DNA of 8,219 nt from DASPKW01 sp038244055 (GTDB lineage Bacteria; Planctomycetota; Phycisphaerae; Tepidisphaerales; Tepidisphaeraceae), in the NCBI GenBank assembly GCA_038244055.1, contig JBBRTW010000327.1:1-8219 (forward strand), read 5' to 3'. Positions 1 through 5,583 of this stretch are shown here, in pieces (the first letter of the stretch is position 1; every line of letters begins with the position of its first letter). The translations under genes and the position numbers were made by a program. The notes under the pieces are model-generated. The model did not search any database. It saw only the letters and a program-made list of their open reading frames with translations, and was not told the origin of the DNA.

Positions 1-1
1 C

Positions 2-115
2 GGCGCGATCCGCTTCAGCCTGTCGCGCTACACGACGGCGGCCGAGATCGAGCGGACCCTGGAAGTGATCCCAGGCGTGATCAACCGACTTAGGGCCGTG
101 CTGCCGGTCGGGTGA
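2..115 (+). CDS. Cysteine desulfurase / class V aminotransferase, C-terminal end (partial)
   Basis: This is the last 37 codons of a gene that enters from the left edge and stops at TGA 113-115. The peptide begins GAIRFSLSRYTT and continues AAEIERTLEVIPGVINRLR. A small-residue/IRFSL/GRYTT block followed by an amphipathic helix ending in xVxxLR is the characteristic carboxy end of NifS/IscS-type PLP-dependent cysteine desulfurases, which take sulfur from cysteine for Fe-S clusters or tRNA thiolation in the cytoplasm. The PLP lysine and active-site cysteine lie outside the window, so another class V aminotransferase cannot be excluded. The last 26 bases overlap the 3' end of the receiver gene on the opposite strand, so the two genes are convergent with no room for a terminator between them. 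Confidence 0.8.
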   Translation, partial: GAIRFSLSRYTTAAEIERTLEVIPGVINRLRAVLPVG

Positions 116-536
116 TTCCATCGATCAGCTTAAACAGGCTGGCGACATGCAGGGGCTTCTGGAACAACTCCACATCGATCCCCAACCGCTCCAGATGCGG
201 GTAATGATCCGCCAGTTTCAATCCCAGCGCGATGACTTTCACCGGCCGGCGGGCTGCCGGTAGGGCCGCCGCCTGGCGTACGACTTCCGCGCCATCGGAC
301 CCCGCCAGATCCAGGTCGACGACCAGAAAATCGAATCGCCCCGATTGTTCATCGCCCAGGATCGCACTCGCCTGCGCCGCGCCGAGGGCTGTTTGCGCCT
401 CGCACCCATGCCCGCGTAGAACGCGCGCCAAGAGCTCGCGGCTGACCAGATTGTTCTCGACGACCAGCGCCCGAAATTCAACCGGCGGCCCCGGCGGCTG
501 GTCACGACTGGTCAGATCATCATCCACAACGCCCAT
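90..536 (-). CDS. Atypical response-regulator receiver domain protein
   Basis: A stand-alone receiver (CheY-like) domain of 148 residues from ATG 534-536; it has no visible output domain. The beta1 strand is ALVVENN (residues 23-29), where E27-N28 replaces the usual Asp-Asp metal-binding pair. The phospho-acceptor is D74 in LVVDLDLAGSDG, aligned by the Asp-Gly eight residues later. The switch Thr/Ser after beta4 is Gly (VIALG, G105). The conserved lysine is present in FQKP (K127). The fold is therefore clear, but the phosphorylation chemistry is partly degenerate. The frame is open upstream to a GTG at 615-617 (175 residues); I prefer the ATG because the extra 27 residues do not resemble a receiver, although neither start has a strong ribosome-binding site. 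It lies downstream of ilvN on the same strand with a hairpin between. No histidine kinase is in view, so its partner is unknown. Confidence 0.8.
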   Translation of the reverse strand: MGVVDDDLTSRDQPPGPPVEFRALVVENNLVSRELLARVLRGHGCEAQTALGAAQASAILGDEQSGRFDFLVVDLDLAGSDGAEVVRQAAALPAARRPVKVIALGLKLADHYPHLERLGIDVELFQKPLHVASLFKLIDGITRPAARP

Positions 537-630
537 CTTGCCAGATCGGTCGGGACAAGCCAACAGGCGGCAATTTCTCAAATCGCTCCCGCCCGCCCGG
601 AAATGAATGGCTGGCACTGATTCCGGATGG

Positions 631-658
631 CACTGGTAAGCGTACCCGCTTACCAGTG
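631..658. terminator. Perfect 12-bp hairpin between ilvN and the receiver gene
   Basis: CACTGGTAAGCG (631-642) and CGCTTACCAGTG (647-658) are exact reverse complements around a 4-base loop TACC. The hairpin starts 26 bases past the ilvN stop, reading on the minus strand. No T-tract follows on either strand, so it is not a canonical intrinsic terminator. It may be a U-less terminator, an mRNA 3'-end stabiliser or a REP-like palindrome. It also sits directly in front of the alternative GTG start of the receiver gene at 617, which could affect translation if that start is used. The structure is certain; the role is not. Confidence 0.5.
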
Positions 659-684
659 GGCTGCTCCCCCAAAACAGAAGTCAT

Positions 685-1251
685 CTACGACGGCGGCAGC
701 GCCACTCCCGCCGGCGCATCCAGTGTCCGCACGCGTTTCTTCGGCCCATCCCCGGCCGCCTTATCCTTCAGCACCTGCGCCCCGCGCGGCATGGCGATCA
801 CGCCCGTTCGCGCGAGCTGCTCGATGCCGTATGGCCGCATCAGATCGATGAAGGCCTCGAGCTTATCCTCCGGCCCCGCCAGTTCGATGATCAGGCTGGC
901 CTGCGAAACATCCACCACCTTGCCCCGGAAAAGCTCGACGATCTCCACCACATCGCGCCGCTTTTCCGACCCGACATTGACCGTCAGCAGCAGCAGATCG
1001 CGTTCGATGTAGGCCGACCCCATGAAATCGCGCACTTCCGCGACCGCCACCAGCTTGGCGAGCTGCTTGCGCACCTGATCCAGCGTGTTGTCATCCGCCG
1101 AGACGACGATGGTCATGCGCGATAGATTCGGATCTTCCGTGCGCCCGACCACGAGAGAATCGATATTGAATCCGCGGGCCGAGAACATTCCCGCCACGCC
1201 CGCCAGAACGCCCGGTTCGTTGATGACCAGGGCCGAAATCACATGACGCAT
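685..1251 (-). CDS. ilvN: Acetolactate synthase small (regulatory) subunit
   Basis: The 188-residue regulatory subunit of acetohydroxyacid synthase. It activates the ThDP-dependent catalytic subunit and confers valine feedback inhibition in the first common step of Val/Leu/Ile synthesis. The N-terminal ACT domain (about residues 2-77) has VINEPGVLAGVAGMFSARGF, then NIDSL and SRMTIVV. N11, G14 and N29, which match valine-site positions of E. coli IlvH, are conserved. The second domain (about 84-160) carries the family blocks ERDLLLL, FRGKVVDVS and RTGVIAMPRG. The last 28 residues are a Lys/Pro/Ala-rich tail beyond the usual family end (E. coli IlvH has 163). The start is well supported: AAGGAG (1258-1263) lies 6 bases before ATG 1249-1251. 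The catalytic gene ilvB and ilvC, common neighbours, are not adjacent: upstream is a divergent small gene, downstream the receiver gene. The symbol ilvH would be equally valid. Confidence 0.97.
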   Translation of the reverse strand: MRHVISALVINEPGVLAGVAGMFSARGFNIDSLVVGRTEDPNLSRMTIVVSADDNTLDQVRKQLAKLVAVAEVRDFMGSAYIERDLLLLTVNVGSEKRRDVVEIVELFRGKVVDVSQASLIIELAGPEDKLEAFIDLMRPYGIEQLARTGVIAMPRGAQVLKDKAAGDGPKKRVRTLDAPAGVALPPS

Positions 1252-1257
1252 AAACAG

Positions 1258-1263
1258 CTCCTT
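1258..1263 (-). promoter_or_regulatory. Shine-Dalgarno site of ilvN
   Basis: AAGGAG on the minus strand, 6 bases before the ATG. It is the strongest ribosome-binding site in the window and fixes the ilvN start. A short inverted repeat, GGCCG/CGGCC around GAATT (1267-1281), lies just upstream in the leader. It could form a small hairpin there, but it is too short to call an attenuator. Confidence 0.75.
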
Positions 1264-1312
1264 ACCGGCCGGAATTCGGCCCAGTCCACCCTATACGGGG
1301 GAAAGCGGGCGG

Positions 1313-1340
1313 ATTTTACGGCATTTCGCGCGGGGGGCAA
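1313..1340 (-). promoter_or_regulatory. Candidate sigma-70-type promoter of ilvN
   Basis: On the minus strand, TTGCCC (1335-1340; 4/6 to TTGACA) is followed by a 16-base spacer and TAAAAT (1313-1318; 5/6 to TATAAT). Transcription would begin near 1306 and give a leader of about 55 bases carrying the ilvN Shine-Dalgarno site. No leader peptide with branched-chain codons is obvious. Prediction by inspection only. Confidence 0.4.
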
Positions 1341-1390
1341 GGCGAGTGCCGAGCTCCATTCAATTTACTCTACCGCGTGACGGGGTAGCG

Positions 1391-1399
1391 TGATATAAT
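1391..1399 (+). promoter_or_regulatory. Extended -10 promoter of the small gene at 1406 (leaderless)
   Basis: TGATATAAT is an exact extended -10 element (TGnTATAAT), with TATAAT at 1394-1399. No good -35 is seen at normal spacing (1371-1376 is TACCGC), which an extended -10 can compensate for. Counting +1 as 7 bases past the hexamer puts the transcript start at 1406, the A of the ATG, so the mRNA should have no 5' leader. The absence of any Shine-Dalgarno sequence before this ATG agrees. Confidence 0.6.
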
Positions 1400-1405
1400 T
1401 CTAAA

Positions 1406-1663
1406 ATGACTGCCGATGCAATATTTGCCCGCCTTCGACGCCGCCCGTTCATCCCTTTTCGGATGATCCTCAGCAGCGGCACGACCTACGACATTTTTCA
1501 TCCCGAAATGCTCTTTATTTCCAAATCGGGGATTACCGTCGCCATTTATGACAAGGATCAGCGGCCGTCGCCGGAGGAGATTCCGGTGCGCGAATCGCTG
1601 GTGTCGTACCTCCACATTGCGGCGACGGAGGATCTTCCTCAACCGATGTCTCGCGCGGGCTGA
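1406..1663 (+). CDS. Small conserved protein of unknown function (PFxPF type)
   Basis: An 85-residue cytoplasmic protein with no signal peptide, membrane segment or cysteine. From memory of the family, its core matches a short protein frequent in planctomycete genomes: an N-terminal helix (TADAIFARLRRRPF), then PFIPFRMILSSGTTYDI, a His-Pro pair (HPEMLF), and a strand ending in VAIYDKD. The expected pattern is PFxPFxIxLxDGxxxxVxHPxxxxxxxxxxxVxxYD. It probably folds as a small beta-sheet; no function is known to me. The ATG is used apparently as the first base of the transcript. It is the only complete plus-strand gene here, divergent from ilvN and convergent with the secreted protein gene, with about 60 bases between the two 3' ends. 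A minus-strand frame covering it (1370-1747) gives no recognisable protein. Confidence 0.75.
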   Translation: MTADAIFARLRRRPFIPFRMILSSGTTYDIFHPEMLFISKSGITVAIYDKDQRPSPEEIPVRESLVSYLHIAATEDLPQPMSRAG

Positions 1664-1724
1664 GCAGGGCGAATTGCGCTCAAGAACAGTCGCTGGAGCG
1701 TGGCCGGCCGCCAGGGAGGGATGG

Positions 1725-3062
1725 TTAAGGTCGCCTGACGCCGACAATTTCCGAAACTCTCGCTTTCATATCCCCAAGCACGCCATCCTTGATGACCAAC
1801 TTATCTCCCGCCAATTTGATGGAGCCCACCCGCAGCACCGATCGATCCGCCAACCGCACCTCATACTCGCACGCCTCCTCCTTCACACCCCGCAGCACCA
1901 CCCCCGCCGCCTCGCGCCGCGCATCCACCATCTTGGTTCCGAACAGCACCGAAGTCACCTTGATCTGCCCATCCGCCAATCCATTCACCTGCCCCGCCAG
2001 AAAATCGCCGTTGTTGAGCATCACTCCCGCCGGCGCGGTTCGCAGTTTTTCTTCCAGCGCGGGCAGCAGGGGGGCGAGAACGCATCGCGCCATGTCGGCC
2101 GCCGGGATCGTCACACTGCCCCCATCCGGCCGCGCCAGGTCGATCTGCGCATCGGTGATCCGAGTGACTTCGCCGGCGAGGAAAGAACCGCCGCGCGCGA
2201 CCAGCCCCCGCGGCGTGCGCTGCACCGAACCGGCCGGCGCATCGGCCTTCAGCTCCACCTTGTCGAATAGCGTCCGCCCATTGACGATCCCGCCCGAGTG
2301 CGCCGCCAGGCCGACGTAAATCTCCTCTTCCATCGCGATTTCACAACTGCCAATCGATGTCCAGGCTTTTCCATCGGTCGACTCGTAGGCCGAGAACGTG
2401 TTGCCCTGGCGAACCAGGCGCAGCCACGCCGCGCCCAGAATCCGGCTCGGGCTTTTGGCGGACTCCTCGGATACACCGGCCGGGGTCGAGCGGCGGAAAA
2501 GCGATGATTCGCCTTCGATGCCGCGCGACACCATCGCCATCGGCGAATCCGTCTCCAGGCTCGCCCGCGCCATCAGACCCGCCCGCGCCAAGCGCGTCTC
2601 CTCCGCCTGCCGCAGGCGCGCCGTCAGCGTGACATCTCCGCGTATTTTCTGGCCAAAAAGGAAGAAGTTGTCGAACCCCTTCTTCTTGATGTGGAACCCC
2701 TTGGAGGAATCGAAGAGCACCACCCGATCCGCCAATTCCGCGCTCCGGCCGATCTCCGCCCGCCCCGGAGCATCGTTCACCCCGATATCAAACGGCGTCC
2801 ACTCCGCCGGCCGGGTCGCCGCGCGGGTCGGACGGGTTGTCGTCGGCGAATCGAAGGTGGCCGAAGCAACATCGGCCATCGGCACGGTCACCTTGCCCTT
2901 ACCGGTCGCCACCACCAGCCCGCCCGCGACCCACGTTGCTTTCCCGATCAGTGTCTTGCCATCCCGCGTTACCACAACGTCGCCCATGGCGACGCCCGCC
3001 GATGCCCATAGCGCCGCCACGATCATTACCACCGAAGATGTCCGCGCCTTCGTCAGTCTCAT
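1725..3062 (-). CDS. Secreted DUF1349/LamG-like beta-sandwich protein with flanking beta-repeats
   Basis: 445 residues from ATG 3060-3062, chosen because it starts a clear signal peptide: MRLTKAR, hydrophobic stretch SSVVMIVAALWASAGVA, probable cut near GVAMG/D at residue 27. The frame stays open to 3284, but the extra 74 codons have no recognisable content. Residues 27-70 form a beta unit (TRDGKTLIGKATWV...KVTVPMADVASATF), then a Thr/Arg/Pro linker (72-86). Residues about 115-272 resemble the concanavalin-A-like DUF1349 family: FDNFFLFGQKIRGDVTLTAR, AGLMAR, WLRLVRQGNTFSAYESTDGK, YVGLAAHS, TLFDKVEL. Three more beta units follow (285-329, 345-389, 400-443), each with GxxxxGxV, a run of strands and a closing hydrophobic strand. 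DUF1349-type domains are associated with carbohydrate binding or hydrolysis, but I see no catalytic residues, so binding or scaffolding outside the cytoplasm is a guess. No strong Shine-Dalgarno. Confidence 0.85.
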   Translation of the reverse strand: MRLTKARTSSVVMIVAALWASAGVAMGDVVVTRDGKTLIGKATWVAGGLVVATGKGKVTVPMADVASATFDSPTTTRPTRAATRPAEWTPFDIGVNDAPGRAEIGRSAELADRVVLFDSSKGFHIKKKGFDNFFLFGQKIRGDVTLTARLRQAEETRLARAGLMARASLETDSPMAMVSRGIEGESSLFRRSTPAGVSEESAKSPSRILGAAWLRLVRQGNTFSAYESTDGKAWTSIGSCEIAMEEEIYVGLAAHSGGIVNGRTLFDKVELKADAPAGSVQRTPRGLVARGGSFLAGEVTRITDAQIDLARPDGGSVTIPAADMARCVLAPLLPALEEKLRTAPAGVMLNNGDFLAGQVNGLADGQIKVTSVLFGTKMVDARREAAGVVLRGVKEEACEYEVRLADRSVLRVGSIKLAGDKLVIKDGVLGDMKARVSEIVGVRRP

Positions 3063-3368
3063 GTTGCAATCCGAACTAATGAACAAACGAGTCACGAAAA
3101 ATGACGGCGATGCCAGACGCCGGATGCCACATGTGCCAAATGTGCGACGGGCGCTACGCAATGCCGCTGACGTTGGGTCCCACGGCCATGCGCCAGGCGG
3201 CATTCGCATACGAACGACGTCATCGAATCGCCGAGCCTTCGCAGGATCGACGCCATTCACCCCGACGGCACGGCCACGCGACAACCGTTCAAATTTTCGA
3301 AATCACTCAGGCGCGTGGCCGCGGCACCCAAGACCACGCGCTCCCGCGAATCGAGTCAATTCGATCTA
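3063..3368. other. Intergenic region between two secreted-protein genes
   Basis: About 306 bases with no supported gene. The reading frame of the gene ending at 1725 stays open through 3284, but its translation here (for example RRTFGTCGIRRLASPSFFV) precedes a good signal peptide and looks non-coding. It holds an inverted repeat, GCGCGTGG (3311-3318) and CCACGCGC (3334-3341), perfect over 8 bp with a 15-base loop, lying 3' of the gene that ends at 3369. Only a mixed AT-rich tract, not a T-run, follows on the minus strand, so it is at best a weak terminator. The AT-rich end near 3063-3110 probably contains the promoter of the downstream gene, but I find no convincing -35/-10 pair. Confidence 0.4.
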
Positions 3369-4367
3369 CTACCGCGCCGGCTCGCGCACGCCTTCCCGCG
3401 CCGGTTCGCGTACGCCCTCCCGCGCCGGCTCTCGCGCCGGCTCCCGGCGCAGCTCGCGCACCGGCACATTCCGCGCATCGACTTCCGTCGTCACGCCCTC
3501 CACCACCCGCGCCATCAGGTACATGCCTTCCTTCAAATCAGCCAGTTCCCCGGCCTTTCCATCGATCCACACGCGCGTCTTGGCGTCGGTGCCGACGGCC
3601 ATCCCTTCCCGGCCTTCGCGCCCCATCAGCATGATCTTCCCATCCTCGACCTTGCTGACCCGGCCGCTCGCGGCCGACACCTTCAAACGGATCACTCCAT
3701 CGCGGCGCACTTCACCATCAGGCCGAGCCTCGCCATCGCGACGGGGCTGCCCTTCAGCACGCGGTTCCCCATCGCGGCGCGGCTCGGCATTCCCGCGCGG
3801 AGCCCCGCCCGGCTGCCATAGCCCCGAGTCGCGCGCGCCATCGGGCTGCCTGGCCTCTCCATCCGCCCGGCGCGGTTCGCCTTCCCGGCGCGGTTCGCCC
3901 TCAGCGCGCTTCGGTTCGCCTTCCCGCCGCGGCTGCCCTTCGGCCCTTGGCGCATCCGCCGCCGCCCCGAAACGCGGCATCCCGCGCGGGCTTCGGCCTT
4001 CCAGCTTGGTCGTCAATCCCTCTACCTGCTTGACGATCACATACATCCCCGCCTTGAGATCGCTCAATTTCGCGGCCGATCCATCGATCGTCAGCGTCGT
4101 CTCCGCTTCCGTCGCCACGCGCATTTCCTTCCCCGCCTCCCCCACCGTCAGCACCAGCGTCGTGCCATCCAAACTCGAAAACATGCCGACCACCTGCTTC
4201 TCGGCCTTCCCCGTCCCCTCGCGCCCCCCCTCGCGCGCGGCCGGCCTGCCCTCGCCATCCGCCGCCACCAGTCTCGGCGTCGCAGGCAGGAGCATCAGCC
4301 CCAGCGCCAGCAGTCCGATTCGTCCAACGCTCGATAGCCCGCGCGGTTGAGTCGTCTTCACAGTCAT
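3369..4367 (-). CDS. Secreted protein with two DUF5666-like domains and charged Arg/Glu repeats
   Basis: 332 residues from ATG 4365-4367. A signal peptide (hydrophobic core VGRIGLLALGLMLLPATP, probable cut LVAA/DGE near residue 36) and GGAGA 6 bases before the ATG support this start over an in-frame one at 4415. Two homologous beta domains occupy about 58-125 and 234-299. Each has a xVxxxxDGxxLxL opening, a central IDGxAxxLxDLKxGMY (residues 94-109 and 268-283) and a VEGxTTxxxxR close, as in the DUF5666 family of small beta-barrels. They are joined by about 100 residues of low-complexity sequence rich in Arg, Glu, Gly and Pro (REGEPRR/EGQPRRDGE-like). The tail from 308 is built of an 8-residue unit, REPAREGV. 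It is probably exported across the inner membrane; function unknown. An AT-rich stretch 4395-4430 holds TAGAAT and TATACT as possible -10 boxes, without good -35 partners. Confidence 0.85.
   Translation of the reverse strand: MTVKTTQPRGLSSVGRIGLLALGLMLLPATPRLVAADGEGRPAAREGGREGTGKAEKQVVGMFSSLDGTTLVLTVGEAGKEMRVATEAETTLTIDGSAAKLSDLKAGMYVIVKQVEGLTTKLEGRSPRGMPRFGAAADAPRAEGQPRREGEPKRAEGEPRREGEPRRADGEARQPDGARDSGLWQPGGAPRGNAEPRRDGEPRAEGQPRRDGEARPDGEVRRDGVIRLKVSAASGRVSKVEDGKIMLMGREGREGMAVGTDAKTRVWIDGKAGELADLKEGMYLMARVVEGVTTEVDARNVPVRELRREPAREPAREGVREPAREGVREPAR
3372..3446 (-). repeat. 24-bp tandem repeat encoding the REPAREGV tail
   Basis: The last 25 codons of the two-domain secreted protein are about three copies of a 24-base unit. 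On the plus strand each copy reads roughly GCGCCGGYTCGCGYACGCCY followed by TCCC. The protein reads REPA, REPAREGV, REPAREGV, REPAR. Third-position changes between copies keep the peptide constant, so the protein sequence appears to be maintained rather than the DNA merely recently duplicated. Confidence 0.7.
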
Positions 4368-4373
4368 GGTCTG

Positions 4374-4378
4374 TCTCC
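4374..4378 (-). promoter_or_regulatory. Shine-Dalgarno site deciding the 4367 start
   Basis: GGAGA on the minus strand ends 6 bases before ATG 4365-4367. Together with the signal peptide that follows, it selects this start over the upstream in-frame ATG of a 348-residue reading, whose first 16 residues are charged and would bury the signal sequence. Confidence 0.6.
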
Positions 4379-4519
4379 GTTTGAGTTCCCGGTCCGCTTC
4401 TATTCTACATAGCACGATTCAGTATATCGATCATTAGATGTGTACCGCCGCGAAATAATCCTGTTTCCCGTGCCCCCTTGAATTCCCGACGCTTCGTCCC
4501 GCGAAGTTCTCGCCAGAAC

Positions 4520-5536
4520 CTACGTCCCCGCCCGCTTATAATCCGGCCGCTGCGACGCCACGATCAACTTGCTCCACCACCGCATCAACTGCACCGACAT
4601 GTACGCCAGCGGCAGCAGCATGAACAAGATCAGCGCCGCCAACCACCGCGCCGGGTCCGGCAGATATGCCGCCACGAACGCCGCGTCGTAAACGATCAGC
4701 CACAGCAGCCCGTACAGCATGAGCGTCTGCCCATCCTCGCGCCGATTGCCATGCCGCCAGCGGATGAACAGGGCGATGGCAATAAACACCAGCACCGCCG
4801 CCGCCGGCAGGAGCAGGCCGGGCGTCAGCGCCAGCGATTCCGGCCGGTACTTGGCGCAAAAGAGGATCAAAACCCCATCGATCCCCCCCAGCATCGCCAG
4901 CACCGCCCCGCGCTGGCCGGTCGTCAGCGCCGGCCGCTTTTCCTCCCACTTGTAGGCGATGGTCGAAAGTATCGCCACGTGATTCAGCAGCAGCAGCGGA
5001 TGCCAGATCACCGGCATATCCGGCGCGGGAATCACGCAGTGAAAAAACCGTATCAGCCCCAGGCAGATCAAGCCTGGCCAGACCAGGTACTTCCCCGCCA
5101 CGTCATAGAAGGTGATCAGCAGCCCCGTCCAGATCACGATCACCAGCGGGATCCACTGGTAAACCGTATTGACCGTGCAGAGATAAACCCCGCCCAGGAT
5201 CGCCGTGATGGCCAGGAAAACGCAGATCAGATGCGCCGTCAAAACCCCGATCCGCCCCGAAGGCAGCGGCCGATGCGCCGCGATGGTCGAATCCCGCCGC
5301 CGGTCGATGATGTCGTTAAGGCTCATCCCATACGCATAAAGCCCCACCGAAATAATCGCCGTCGCAATGGCCGCCCGCGAATCAAAATTCCGCCAGAACG
5401 ATTCCGCGTTCCCCCCGCCCACCCGAGCCGTGCGCAGAAACAATTCGCACATCGAATCCGCGATGGCGGTGAACACAAGGGCCATGCGCGTGAGCTGAAG
5501 AATCGGCAGAAGTCGTTTGGCGAATCGGGAGAGCAT
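4520..5536 (-). CDS. UbiA-family prenyltransferase
   Basis: A 338-residue polytopic membrane protein with about eight or nine hydrophobic helices. The UbiA signature is intact: N74-D75-I-I-D78-R-R-R-D82 (NDxxDxxxD, which binds the Mg2+-diphosphate of the prenyl donor), followed by R89-PLPSGR95. The second polar loop reads ITFYDVAGK (Y144, D145, K149), in place of the Asp-rich or YxxxK second motif of the family. Such enzymes attach a prenyl chain to an aromatic or other acceptor in the inner membrane (quinone, heme, lipid or chlorophyll pathways, or EboC-like proteins). The N-terminal phrase LQLTRMALVFTAIADS resembles the EboC-like/planctomycete branch, but the acceptor cannot be assigned: no quinone, heme or ebo genes are adjacent. 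The start MLSRFAKRLLPILQLTR gives a plausible first helix, though the upstream sequence is pyrimidine-rich with no Shine-Dalgarno. The gene lies 47 bases from the zinc-ribbon gene. Confidence 0.9.
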   Translation of the reverse strand: MLSRFAKRLLPILQLTRMALVFTAIADSMCELFLRTARVGGGNAESFWRNFDSRAAIATAIISVGLYAYGMSLNDIIDRRRDSTIAAHRPLPSGRIGVLTAHLICVFLAITAILGGVYLCTVNTVYQWIPLVIVIWTGLLITFYDVAGKYLVWPGLICLGLIRFFHCVIPAPDMPVIWHPLLLLNHVAILSTIAYKWEEKRPALTTGQRGAVLAMLGGIDGVLILFCAKYRPESLALTPGLLLPAAAVLVFIAIALFIRWRHGNRREDGQTLMLYGLLWLIVYDAAFVAAYLPDPARWLAALILFMLLPLAYMSVQLMRWWSKLIVASQRPDYKRAGT

Positions 5537-5583
5537 GGGGCGGGGGAAGAGTAACCGATTGAGAGCAGATCGTCATCGCGCCG

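Noticed and set aside
1370..1747. Minus-strand frame over the small gene at 1406
   Set aside because: Arg-rich with no family resemblance, whereas the plus-strand frame has a recognisable family pattern and a consensus promoter.
3063..3284. N-terminal extension of the DUF1349-like protein
   Set aside because: It would place 74 unrelated residues before a clear signal peptide; no ribosome-binding site or conserved content supports it.
3700..3970. Possible CRISPR-like or minisatellite array
   Set aside because: The repeated CGCGGTTCGCC-like words are short, irregular and in frame with the Arg/Glu/Gly/Pro linker of a coding gene; there are no uniform repeats and spacers.
2398..4350. A 650-codon open frame on the plus strand
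   Set aside because: It runs antisense to two well-supported secreted-protein genes. Its translation is Ser/Arg/Pro-rich with no domain, and reflects the high GC and the Arg/Glu repeats of the true gene.
4506..4519. GTTCT-CGCC-AGAAC hairpin just past the UbiA stop as a terminator
   Set aside because: Only a 5-bp stem, and no T-tract on the minus strand.
4478..5554. A 358-codon plus-strand frame opposite the UbiA gene
   Set aside because: Its translation is almost entirely Arg, Pro, Gln and His, typical of the complement of a hydrophobic membrane protein. The minus-strand UbiA signature is unambiguous.
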